A stretch of 45,731 nucleotides of DNA, from positions 1-45,731 of the forward strand of contig JBJKSH010000145.1 of the NCBI GenBank assembly GCA_046704255.1, in the 5' to 3' direction. This document shows, in pieces, positions 8,735 to 16,223 of this stretch (positions are counted from its first letter, which is position 1; every line of letters starts with the position of its first letter). The notes beneath the pieces are model-generated. The model had not been told where the DNA came from and ran no database searches. It was given only the letters and a program-made list of their open reading frames with translations. The DNA comes from FEN-1297 sp046704255 (GTDB lineage: Bacteria > Bacteroidota > Ignavibacteria > Ignavibacteriales > Ignavibacteriaceae). Both the position numbers and the translations under genes were made by a program.

Positions 8735-10618
8735 TTATCTTCTTCTCTTTTGCTGCACTCTGGCATTTTGTTCGGCAGCTTCCATCATCCGGGTCATAAA
8801 CCCTTTCTTTCTGTTAGCATTCTTTACAGGCTTTAATTCCATACCATCATGTTTATGATTTATATAATACTGCTGTGCAATTGAAAAAACATTAAACATA
8901 AAGTAATAAAGGTTTAAGCCGGAAGGAAAGCTCATAAATAAAAGAGTAAGGAAAACAGGCATAATATAAACAAGCGATTTCTGTTTTGGATCAGTAACAG
9001 TCATCTTCTGCTGGAAGAACGTTGTTATACCCATTAACAAAGCAAGCCCGCTTATTTGATCTATCCCGAAAAACGGTAATTTAAAAGGAAGCGTATAAAT
9101 TACATCCGGCGAGGAAAGATCTTTGATCCACCATATAAACGGCTGCTGTCTAAGTTCGATAGCAACCTTCAGCAATTCCCACAATGCAATAAATATAGGC
9201 ATCTGCAATATTAAAGGCAGGCAGCCTCCGGCAGGATTTACCCCGTAGGTTGAATAAAGTTTCATCGTTTCTTTATTCATCTTCTGCGGATCATCCTTAT
9301 ATTTTTCCTTAATCTCCTTCATTAAAGGTTGCAAAAGCTGCATCTTTTTCATGGACTGGTAGCTGGATTTTGTAAAGGGATACAGCGCAAACTTTATGAT
9401 TAATGAAAATACAATTATTACCCAACCAAAATTAGGAATAAAGGAATGCAGAAAAGTAAATAACGGAAGCAGAACATAAACGGCAATAGGCCGGACTAAA
9501 AATTTGAATATGCCTCCAAAGTCAACCATTTGTTGAAAATTGTGGCCGTACGATTTTAAAATATCATAGTCAACAGGGCCTAGATACAGTGTAAAATCTT
9601 TTTGTTCGGTTTGCGAACTGTAAAAAGGTACAATTAACCGGATGTTATAAAAAGCTCTTTCGCCCTGGTTCATGTATGCTGTTCTAGTGCCTTCAATATA
9701 GGCACCGTCTACATTGGAAGGGTTTTTGGGTGCCAGGATAACTGCAAAATATTTGTCTCTAGCGCCAATCCAGTCAACTCTTCCGTTAAATTCTTTTTCA
9801 ACTTTTTCTCCGTTCTTGCTTGCACTAACAATAACGTGGTCGCCGCCGTAAAAAACGCTGGCGTTTGAATACTCTGCTTCATCAACGGAATTTTCTTCCA
9901 CAAAGCGCATGCCTTTATACCAAACAACATCTATATCGTTATTGCTTATTAAGCTACTCATTCCAACCAGCTTAAGGTTGTAATTCATACTATATTTATC
10001 GCCGTAAAAGGTATAATCTTTTTCAATATATTTATTGGAATCAACCGCCAGCCGGAATTTAATAACCAGAGAATCATTTCCCGTTAATTTATAAAGCGCT
10101 TTATTTGCATTTGTTGAGAAGAACAGTCCGGCAGTGTTAATTGCTTTCCCATCGGAAGATACAAATGATAAATCCGGCCCGCCACCGCCTTCAGGGTAGT
10201 TCACAAGCTGAACTTGCGTCTTGTAAAAATTTTTATTGCCTTTAGTGCCGGCAGAATACCAATTTTTATATTTTTTAAGGAAGTATTTTTTTATATCACC
10301 GCCCTTTGTGGAAAGCTCTAATCTAACAAGCTGGTTGTCAACAGTAATTATTTTTTCTTTTTTAGGAGGAAAAGTAAAGTACTTGCCGAAACTTGTTTCT
10401 CCAGTATCTTTTACAGCAGCATTCCGGGAAGCAACCTTTTTTTTAGTTACTTCCCCAGTAACTTTTGGGGAAATTTTTTTATTAAGAGTATCGTTTATAG
10501 CCTGAGTTGTATCAAACGGTTTGCCCTTGTGCTCAACTGGTGCCGGAGAGTTTAGGTAAAGCCAAAGAACTAAAATAGCACCAATTATTATAAAAGCAAT
10601 TGTTGTTTGTTTATCCAT
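8735..10618 (-). CDS. yidC: Membrane protein insertase YidC
   Basis: YidC inserts proteins into the inner membrane with or without the Sec translocon. The 627-residue product has one N-terminal membrane helix (about 5-23), a large periplasmic beta-rich domain, and the conserved C-terminal core. The core contains FGWVIIVFSLIIKFALYPF, the cytosolic hairpin region with LMKEIKEKYKDDPQKMNKE, and the NPAGGCLPLILQMPIFIALW stretch. The C-terminus is basic (ending QQKRRR), which favours ribosome contact. It follows yidD after 11 bases in the conserved rpmH-rnpA-yidD-yidC order next to the origin. Confidence 0.97.
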   Translation of the reverse strand: MDKQTTIAFIIIGAILVLWLYLNSPAPVEHKGKPFDTTQAINDTLNKKISPKVTGEVTKKKVASRNAAVKDTGETSFGKYFTFPPKKEKIITVDNQLVRLELSTKGGDIKKYFLKKYKNWYSAGTKGNKNFYKTQVQLVNYPEGGGGPDLSFVSSDGKAINTAGLFFSTNANKALYKLTGNDSLVIKFRLAVDSNKYIEKDYTFYGDKYSMNYNLKLVGMSSLISNNDIDVVWYKGMRFVEENSVDEAEYSNASVFYGGDHVIVSASKNGEKVEKEFNGRVDWIGARDKYFAVILAPKNPSNVDGAYIEGTRTAYMNQGERAFYNIRLIVPFYSSQTEQKDFTLYLGPVDYDILKSYGHNFQQMVDFGGIFKFLVRPIAVYVLLPLFTFLHSFIPNFGWVIIVFSLIIKFALYPFTKSSYQSMKKMQLLQPLMKEIKEKYKDDPQKMNKETMKLYSTYGVNPAGGCLPLILQMPIFIALWELLKVAIELRQQPFIWWIKDLSSPDVIYTLPFKLPFFGIDQISGLALLMGITTFFQQKMTVTDPKQKSLVYIMPVFLTLLFMSFPSGLNLYYFMFNVFSIAQQYYINHKHDGMELKPVKNANRKKGFMTRMMEAAEQNARVQQKRRR

Positions 10619-10629
10619 TTAAAATTCCA

Positions 10630-10839
10630 TTATTCAAGGGGATCATAACCTCCTTTATTAAAAGGATTACACCTTAATATTCTCCATGTTGCTTTTGCCC
10701 CGCCTTTAATAACACCGTATTTTTTAAAGGCTTGTACTGCATATTCGGAACAGGTAGGATAGAATCTACAAGATGGGGGGAATAAAGGTGAAATAAATTT
10801 TTGATATCCTCTAATAAAGAAAACAAATATTCTCCACAT
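10630..10839 (-). CDS. yidD: Membrane protein insertion efficiency factor YidD
   Basis: This 69-residue protein is canonical for the family: a short amphipathic start (RGYQKFISPLFPPSCRFYPT), the conserved Cys pair in PPSCRFYPTCSEY, and a closing CNPFNKGGYDPL. YidD associates with the inner membrane and aids YidC-dependent insertion. It shares one base with the end of rnpA (the stop and start overlap as TAATG), showing tight coupling in the rpmH operon. Confidence 0.95.
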   Translation of the reverse strand: MWRIFVFFIRGYQKFISPLFPPSCRFYPTCSEYAVQAFKKYGVIKGGAKATWRILRCNPFNKGGYDPLE

Positions 10840-11237
10840 TATAAAACACTATTTAATTTTAACATAATTTCCGTAACCCCGGGCATCACGTCGTTAAATT
10901 TAATCTTCTTATTATTTTTATCATTAAGCTTAACTGGCGAAAAAATAATTTTAAGCAGAATATTCTTTTCCAGGCATTTTTCCAGCAGTACTAATTTATT
11001 TAGCCTGTAAGATTCTCTAATTAATCTTTTTATTCTATTCCTCCAGACAGCAATACCGGATTTTTTGCTTACCGCAACGGCAGCTTTAATTCCCTTTTCT
11101 GCCTGGTTATTTTCAATTAAGTATACGGCTTTTATTAAATTTGTCTTTGAGTAAATAGTGCTGCCGTAAGAAAATATTTGCTCAAAATCTTTTTTCTTTT
11201 TAATTCTTTCTTTAGAAGAAAGAGTATATTTTTTCAA
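10839..11237 (-). CDS. rnpA: Ribonuclease P protein component
   Basis: RnpA is the basic protein partner of the catalytic RNase P RNA, which trims the 5' end of precursor tRNAs. The 132-residue protein has an early FEQIFSYGS stretch and the diagnostic RNR region, here VWRNRIKRLIRESYRLNK. The C-terminal third (NILLKIIFSPVKLNDKNNK) is less conserved, as usual. It begins five bases after the rpmH stop and overlaps yidD by one base. Confidence 0.95.
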   Translation of the reverse strand: MKKYTLSSKERIKKKKDFEQIFSYGSTIYSKTNLIKAVYLIENNQAEKGIKAAVAVSKKSGIAVWRNRIKRLIRESYRLNKLVLLEKCLEKNILLKIIFSPVKLNDKNNKKIKFNDVMPGVTEIMLKLNSVL

Positions 11238-11242
11238 AACTT

Positions 11243-11389
11243 TTACTTCTCATCACTGACTGTAAGCCTTTTTCTGCCTTTAGCTCTACGCCGGGAAAGC
11301 ACTTTTCTGCCGTTTTTCGTTTTCATTCTTTCCCTAAAACCGTGTTTATTTTTCCTTTTTCTTAAACTCGGTTGAAATGTTCTTTTCAT
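11243..11389 (-). CDS. rpmH: 50S ribosomal protein L34
   Basis: I translated this short frame by hand: 48 residues starting MKRTFQPSLRKRKNKHGF and containing RMKTKNGRKVLSRRRAKGRK, the unmistakable L34 pattern. L34 is a small basic protein of the large ribosomal subunit. Its start codon is at 11389, it has AAAGGAGTTTAA directly upstream as a strong ribosome binding site, and it is the first gene of the leftward operon that diverges from dnaA across the putative origin. Confidence 0.97.
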   Translation of the reverse strand: MKRTFQPSLRKRKNKHGFRERMKTKNGRKVLSRRRAKGRKRLTVSDEK

Positions 11390-11578
11390 TTAAACTCCTT
11401 TTCTTAAAAAAGACCTTAAAAATAATTAATACATTATAAAGTTACAATATATTTTTTATTATCCGATCCTTATTCTTTTAAAATATTTTTTATTAAAAAG
11501 TAAAAATTAATTTGCGATGTATAAATTTAGTTCCTATTTTTTCCATAGGAGAGGTAAGTAAAAATTATGTTTATATGT

Positions 11579-11587
11579 TGTTGATAA
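11579..11587 (-). promoter_or_regulatory. DnaA box (TTATCAACA type)
   Basis: TGTTGATAA on the + strand, i.e. TTATCAACA on the minus strand, one mismatch from the TTATCCACA consensus. It is the first of three identical sites in the gap. Confidence 0.65.
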
Positions 11588-11720
11588 CTTTAATTCGTGA
11601 AAACGTTTCACATCCGATACCTTTTATCGCATGCCTAACTTTTTCACAGCCTTTGTGTAGCTAGTTCAAAACAACGGCTTTATCTCCCGCCAAATCAATG
11701 GCTTAGCAATCCTTCTCTAA

Positions 11721-11729
11721 TGTTGATAA
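11721..11729 (-). promoter_or_regulatory. DnaA box (TTATCAACA type)
   Basis: Second copy of TGTTGATAAC, same orientation as the first, with a related TTGTTAATA directly after it at 11731. A weaker box-like TGTGGATTG follows at 11755. Confidence 0.65.
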
Positions 11730-11807
11730 CTTGTTAATAGGCGTGGGATTTGCCTGTGGATTGCTTGTTAAAATATTATTTTTTTTATGTTTTTCTAGTT
11801 TTAGCTT

Positions 11808-11816
11808 TGTTGATAA
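11808..11816 (-). promoter_or_regulatory. DnaA box abutting the dnaA start
   Basis: Third copy of TGTTGATAAC, ending six bases before the dnaA ATG. Its position over the translation start region suits DnaA autoregulation as well as origin function. Confidence 0.65.
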
Positions 11817-11822
11817 CTTTTT

Positions 11823-13217
11823 ATGAAAGAAATGGAATTTATAGATAGAAAAGAAACTTTTAGTACAGCATTAAATTCTAATAAACCGGTTAACATTTGG
11901 AGAGAATGCTTAAAAACCATAAAAGATAATGTTACCTTAATGACTTACAGTACATGGTTTACTCCGATTAAACCTATAGAAGTGGAAAACTCTACGCTTA
12001 AAGTGCAAATACCAAGCAAGTTCTTTTGGGAGTATATTGATGAACATTATAACACGCTTATTACAAAAGCTATTCAGGAGGTTTTAGGCAGCGAAGCAAA
12101 ACTGGCTTATGTTATAGTTGAAGATAATGACGAAGCCGAACCCGGAGTTGAACCGGTTAAGCATGTTAAGCCAAAACAGGATTTTGAGTCCTTCTTAAAC
12201 CCCAGGTATAACTTTGATAATTTTATTAAAGGAGAAGGGAACCAACTTGCCCGGGCTGCTGCCAGCGCAATTGGAGATAATCCGGGCGGTACATCTTTCA
12301 ACCCTTTTTTTGTTTACGGCGGGGTTGGTCTTGGAAAGACACATTTAATTCAAGCCGTGGGTAATAAAATTTTAAATAATTATCCGGAGAAAAAAGTAAT
12401 TTACCTTTCAGCAGATATTTTTACAGTTGAATTTGTCGAATCAATACAATCCAATACCGTAAACGAGTTTTCCAACTTTTACAGAAACATGGACGTGTTA
12501 ATTATAGATGATATTCAGTTCTTAATAGGTAAAGAAAAAACTCAGGATCACTTTTTCCATATATTCAATCAGCTTCATCAGCTTCATAAACAAATTATTC
12601 TTTCCAGCGATAAGCCCCCGAAAGATCTTAAAGGACTTGACGAAAGATTAATTTCAAGATTCCAATGGGGATTAACTGCCGACATACAGCCGCCGGACCT
12701 TGAAACCAGAATTGCAATATTAAAAAGAAAAGAAATAGATTACGGCATGTCAGTATCAAATGAAATTTTGGAATATATTGCAAATAATATTACATCAAAC
12801 ATAAGAGAGCTTGAAGGATGCCTTATAAAACTTCTTGCCAATGCTTCTTTAAATTCTAAAGATATTAACATTGAGCTTGCTAAAAAAACAGTTAAAGAAA
12901 TAGCAACAGACAGGCAGGTTAATGTTACAATCGAAAGCATAACAAAAATAGTTTGCGATTATTATAAAATTGATGAAAATAAGATAAGAGATAAAACAAG
13001 GAAAAAAGAAGTTGTGTTAGCCAGGCAAATTGCAATGTATCTTTCTAAAGAATTAACCAAATCCAGCCTTAAGACAATAGGCCTTCACTTTGGAGGCAGA
13101 GATCATTCAACGGTTATACATGCTTGCTCGGCTATCGAATCCGGCAAGGAAAAAGATGCACAGTTAAAGTATACTGTTGAAACTTTAAAAAATAATATTG
13201 AAATAAGTTGTTCTTAA
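11823..13217 (+). CDS. dnaA: Chromosomal replication initiator protein DnaA
   Basis: DnaA binds the origin boxes and, with ATP, opens the duplex. The 464-residue protein has domain I (about 22-95, with IWRECLKTIKDNV and TYSTWFTPIKP), a short acidic linker, and the AAA+ domain III starting at FDNFIKGEGN. Walker A is GGVGLGKTH (166-174) and Walker B is VLIIDDIQFL. Domain IV ends with the DNA-binding signature KEVVLARQIAMYLSKELT followed by GGRDHSTVIHA. The start has no clear Shine-Dalgarno; Met4 is a possible alternative start. It is followed by a strong intrinsic terminator, so it is probably not cotranscribed with dnaN. Confidence 0.98.
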   Translation: MKEMEFIDRKETFSTALNSNKPVNIWRECLKTIKDNVTLMTYSTWFTPIKPIEVENSTLKVQIPSKFFWEYIDEHYNTLITKAIQEVLGSEAKLAYVIVEDNDEAEPGVEPVKHVKPKQDFESFLNPRYNFDNFIKGEGNQLARAAASAIGDNPGGTSFNPFFVYGGVGLGKTHLIQAVGNKILNNYPEKKVIYLSADIFTVEFVESIQSNTVNEFSNFYRNMDVLIIDDIQFLIGKEKTQDHFFHIFNQLHQLHKQIILSSDKPPKDLKGLDERLISRFQWGLTADIQPPDLETRIAILKRKEIDYGMSVSNEILEYIANNITSNIRELEGCLIKLLANASLNSKDINIELAKKTVKEIATDRQVNVTIESITKIVCDYYKIDENKIRDKTRKKEVVLARQIAMYLSKELTKSSLKTIGLHFGGRDHSTVIHACSAIESGKEKDAQLKYTVETLKNNIEISCS

Positions 13218-13236
13218 TTAATTTTAATAATCGAAG

Positions 13237-13264
13237 AAAGCTCCTTGCACGGAGCTTTTTTTTT
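13237..13264 (+). terminator. Intrinsic terminator after dnaA
   Basis: AAAGCTCC and GGAGCTTT form an eight-base stem around the loop TTGCAC, followed by a run of T to 13264. It sits 20 bases after the dnaA stop. Confidence 0.85.
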
Positions 13265-13610
13265 GGCTTTGTTGTTTATCGAATGTTTATAAACCGGCAA
13301 TTAGTTGTTAATAAGTTTCTGTTTTACACAGAAGGTTAATAACGGCTGTTTCAACAAAAAGTTATAAACATGTTGTTATACGGCAGTATTAAGGTAACTC
13401 TTTACTATTGAATACATTCAAAACTTATTAACATATTAACAGCCTTATATTTATTAATATATTAATTTAAAATATATTTAATTAATAATAACAGTGTTGG
13501 TGAAGTTGATATATATTGTAATAATATTATTCTTCCGATACTAAAAATTGTCATTGAGATTCGCTTCATTTTTTTGTATTTTTTAACGTTTAAACAGGAG
13601 AATTTTTTTT
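13265..13610. other. dnaA-dnaN gap: AT-rich unwinding candidate and DnaA-box-like sites
   Basis: The gap carries TGTTTATAA at 13284-13292 and its inverse TTATAAACA at 13362-13370, along with several looser TTGTTAATA-like words. A run from about 13421 to 13493 is almost pure A/T, made of TTATTAA/TTAATAT words, and could be a DNA unwinding element. CAGGAG at 13595-13600 is the dnaN ribosome binding site. No gene was recognised. With the upstream gap this makes a split (bipartite) origin around dnaA plausible. Confidence 0.5.
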
Positions 13611-14720
13611 ATGGAATTTAATGTAAACAGCAAAGTTTTAGAGAAGTTATTATCTAAAATAATTCCCGCAGTTCCGGTGAGAACTCCTATGCCTATTTTA
13701 GAAAATTTTCTTTTTGATATTAAAGACGGAGCTTTGATAGTTTGTGCAACCGACCTTGAAATTGCTCTGAGAGCTTCAATAAATGTTGCTGCAGATGAAA
13801 ACATAAAAATGGTAATACCTGCAAGACTGCTGTACGACATAATTCGTTCCCTGGAAGAAACACAAATTCATTTTGCAACCGAGGCTAATTCCAAACTAAA
13901 ATTATCTACCGATAACGGGATTTATAATTTAAGTTTTTCATCACCGGAAGATTTTCCCGATATACCTACTGTTTCAGAAGAAAAAGAAATATTAATCGGG
14001 GGCAAGGAGCTTAAAAAAGCTATTGAACAAACTTCCTTTGCAATGAGTAAAGAAGATATGCGGCCTGCAATGACCGGAACATTATTTGAATTTTCCGAAG
14101 ACGGCCTGCGCTTTGTTGCAACAGATGGACACAGGCTCGTTAAATTCGTAAATAAAAGTATTATGCCGGGTACAGAAGAACAGTATGTTGTTCCCGAAAG
14201 AGCTATTTCTGTTTTAAGCAAATTACTTGGAGAGGCGGATGTAAAAATATTTTTAAGCAAAACTAATATTTCATTTCATATAGGTGATTTGGAATTTATA
14301 TCCAGGCTAATTGGTGAAAAATATCCTTCGTATAACAGCGTAATTCCGCTTGAAAACGAAAGTGTTCTTAAAATAAAAACCGGTGATCTTCTTTCAACAA
14401 TAAAAAGGATGATGCTGTTTTCCACAACCAACTCAAAGCAGGTAAAATTTTCTATAAATGAAAATCTGCTGGAAGTATCTGCAGAAGATATAGACCACGG
14501 TTCCAATGCAAAGGAAAATATTCATTGCGAATATAAAGGTGAGCCTATGGATATAGGTTTTAATACTGCTTATGTAAATGATATATTATCTCACCTTGAT
14601 GACGAAGAAATAATAGTAAAACTTCACTCTGCTACCAAAGCCTGCATTATTGAGCCGTCTGCTGCCAAGGAAAATGAAGATTTAATGATGTTATTAATGC
14701 CTGTACGATTAAACAACTAA
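13611..14720 (+). CDS. dnaN: DNA polymerase III beta subunit (sliding clamp)
   Basis: DnaN is the ring-shaped clamp that tethers the replicative polymerase to DNA. The 369-residue length and three repeated clamp domains are typical. Recognisable stretches are PVRTPMPILENFLFD near the start, FVATDGHRLVKF mid-protein and the C-terminal MMLLMPVRL, the conserved end that forms part of the partner-binding pocket. The start follows CAGGAG at a 10-base spacing. It lies between dnaA and recF in the usual order. Confidence 0.98.
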   Translation: MEFNVNSKVLEKLLSKIIPAVPVRTPMPILENFLFDIKDGALIVCATDLEIALRASINVAADENIKMVIPARLLYDIIRSLEETQIHFATEANSKLKLSTDNGIYNLSFSSPEDFPDIPTVSEEKEILIGGKELKKAIEQTSFAMSKEDMRPAMTGTLFEFSEDGLRFVATDGHRLVKFVNKSIMPGTEEQYVVPERAISVLSKLLGEADVKIFLSKTNISFHIGDLEFISRLIGEKYPSYNSVIPLENESVLKIKTGDLLSTIKRMMLFSTTNSKQVKFSINENLLEVSAEDIDHGSNAKENIHCEYKGEPMDIGFNTAYVNDILSHLDDEEIIVKLHSATKACIIEPSAAKENEDLMMLLMPVRLNN

Positions 14721-14790
14721 GCTAAAGCTTACCGCATATCGCATAGCTGTTTTTACGTGATATATAGCGGCCAATATTAAACAAGCTAAA

Positions 14791-15912
14791 ATGATATTAA
14801 ACTCCGTTCATTTAAAAAATTTTAGGAGCCATACGGATACGAAGTTAAATTTTTCCGGGGAGTTAAATTTTATTATCGGGGGAAATGGTCAGGGAAAAAC
14901 ATCAATTTTGGAGGCAATTTATTACCTTTGCACAACCAAAAGCTGCGGTTCAAAATCGGACAGTGAAGTAGTGAATTTTAGTCATGATAATTTTGAAGTA
15001 ACCGGCCGCTTTATAAATATAACCGAAGATACGGCAAGAATATTTTATTCTTTACTGGAAAATAAAAAATATTACTTTCAAAACGGCAAACAAATTCCGC
15101 GTTCTGCAGATATTATTGGGAAGTTTCCTGTTGTTATTCTAACTCCTGCCGATCATTCGATAACTCAAGGTGCGCCTGCAGACAGAAGAAAATTTGTAGA
15201 TTCGGTTATTTCCCAGGCAAGCAATACGTATTTAAAAATATTGCTTGATTATAATAAAACACTTAGGCACCGGTCTTCTTTACTTACAAAAATTAAGGAA
15301 CAGAGAAGTAAAGTTAAAATGGCTGAGCTTGATGCATGGACGGATAAATTAATAAGTTCCGGGGCGGAGTTAATAAGGCATAGAATAAATTTTATTGAAG
15401 AGTTTAATATTTTTGTTAAGGAATCTTATAAGATAATAATGGAAGAAAATGAAGTACCGGAAATATTTTATGTCTTTTTGGATGGTTATTCAGGTACGGA
15501 TATAGAATCCGGTTTTAAGGAGCTTGTTAATAAAAAAAGAGAAGAGGAACTTAGGCGTGCAAGTAATTTGATTGGACCACATAGAGACGATTTTATTTTT
15601 GAAATAAATAAGATGAACTTAAAAAATTATGGTTCGCAAGGGCAGCATAAAACATTTCAAACGGCGCTTAGGTTTGCACAGTTCTTTTATTTGAATGATA
15701 GAACAGGTAAAACTCCCTTGTTTTTACTTGATGATGTTTTTGGAGAATTGGACAAAAACAGGTCTGCAAAAATAAGCGAATATCTTAAACATGTAGGTCA
15801 GGCATTTATTACGCTGACAGATTTTACAAATATTAATTTCTTAAACAGCAGCAGCCGGGATTGCATAATAAAATTAAACAACGGTCAAGTTGAGTATGCC
15901 CAAGGGCTTTAA
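14791..15912 (+). CDS. recF: DNA replication and repair protein RecF
   Basis: RecF is an SMC-like ATPase that helps load RecA at gaps. The 373-residue protein starts with LKNFRSHTDTKLNF and has Walker A in GGNGQGKTSILEAIYYL (about 31-47). The GPHRDDF motif is near residue 265, and the signature and Walker B follow in SQGQHKTFQTALR and LFLLDDVFGELD. It sits 70 bases after dnaN and overlaps the following dciA-like gene, as commonly seen in this gene block. Confidence 0.97.
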   Translation: MILNSVHLKNFRSHTDTKLNFSGELNFIIGGNGQGKTSILEAIYYLCTTKSCGSKSDSEVVNFSHDNFEVTGRFINITEDTARIFYSLLENKKYYFQNGKQIPRSADIIGKFPVVILTPADHSITQGAPADRRKFVDSVISQASNTYLKILLDYNKTLRHRSSLLTKIKEQRSKVKMAELDAWTDKLISSGAELIRHRINFIEEFNIFVKESYKIIMEENEVPEIFYVFLDGYSGTDIESGFKELVNKKREEELRRASNLIGPHRDDFIFEINKMNLKNYGSQGQHKTFQTALRFAQFFYLNDRTGKTPLFLLDDVFGELDKNRSAKISEYLKHVGQAFITLTDFTNINFLNSSSRDCIIKLNNGQVEYAQGL

Positions 15913-16186
15913 AAGTCTGGATGAAATAATTAATAAAGATCCTGCATTAAGCCGGATAAGGAAAATAATAAATGAAGCCGATGTTGTGGGTGATTTCGGC
16001 ATCTTGTTTCCCGAGTTGCAGAAGATTGCAAAGGCAGTTAAGGCAGAAAAAAAAACTTTAACGCTGCGTGTTGAAAATGCAGCATGGAGAAACGAATTAA
16101 AATTTAAGGAAAAACTTTTAATCGAAAAGATTAACAACCATTATAAAGAAGAAAGAATTTTACGTGTAAAATTTCTTTCAAAATAA
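15896..16186 (+). CDS. DUF721/DciA-like protein
   Basis: This 96-residue protein matches the DUF721 family by the pattern of a short helical start (FKSLDEIINKDPALSRIRKI), a LRVENAAWRNELKFKEKLLIEKIN core and a closing LRVKFLSK. DUF721 proteins include DciA, which helps load the replicative helicase in bacteria lacking DnaC. I prefer the ATG at 15896, which gives a 17-base overlap with recF; a TTG six bases upstream would add two residues. Placement between recF and gyrB fits a replication role. Confidence 0.8.
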   Translation: MPKGFKSLDEIINKDPALSRIRKIINEADVVGDFGILFPELQKIAKAVKAEKKTLTLRVENAAWRNELKFKEKLLIEKINNHYKEERILRVKFLSK

Positions 16187-16223
16187 ATTTTAAGTTTTAG
16201 TATAAAAGTATCGGATTAAATTT

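Larger units (their letters stand above)
11400..11822. other. Putative replication origin region (rpmH-dnaA gap)
   Basis: This 423-base gap separates the leftward rpmH operon from rightward dnaA, a classic origin position. It holds three copies of TGTTGATAAC (a DnaA box of the TTATCAACA type on the minus strand) at 11579, 11721 and 11808, all in the same orientation, plus a weaker TGTGGATTG at 11755-11763. The left part (11401-11515) is very AT-rich and could unwind. No coding potential was seen. Whether the functional origin is here, in the dnaA-dnaN gap, or both, cannot be decided from sequence alone. Confidence 0.65.

Noticed and set aside
14718..14731. TAAGCTAAAGCTTA palindrome at the dnaN stop as a regulatory site
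   Set aside because: It is short, overlaps the stop codon and has no T run; it could easily occur by chance.
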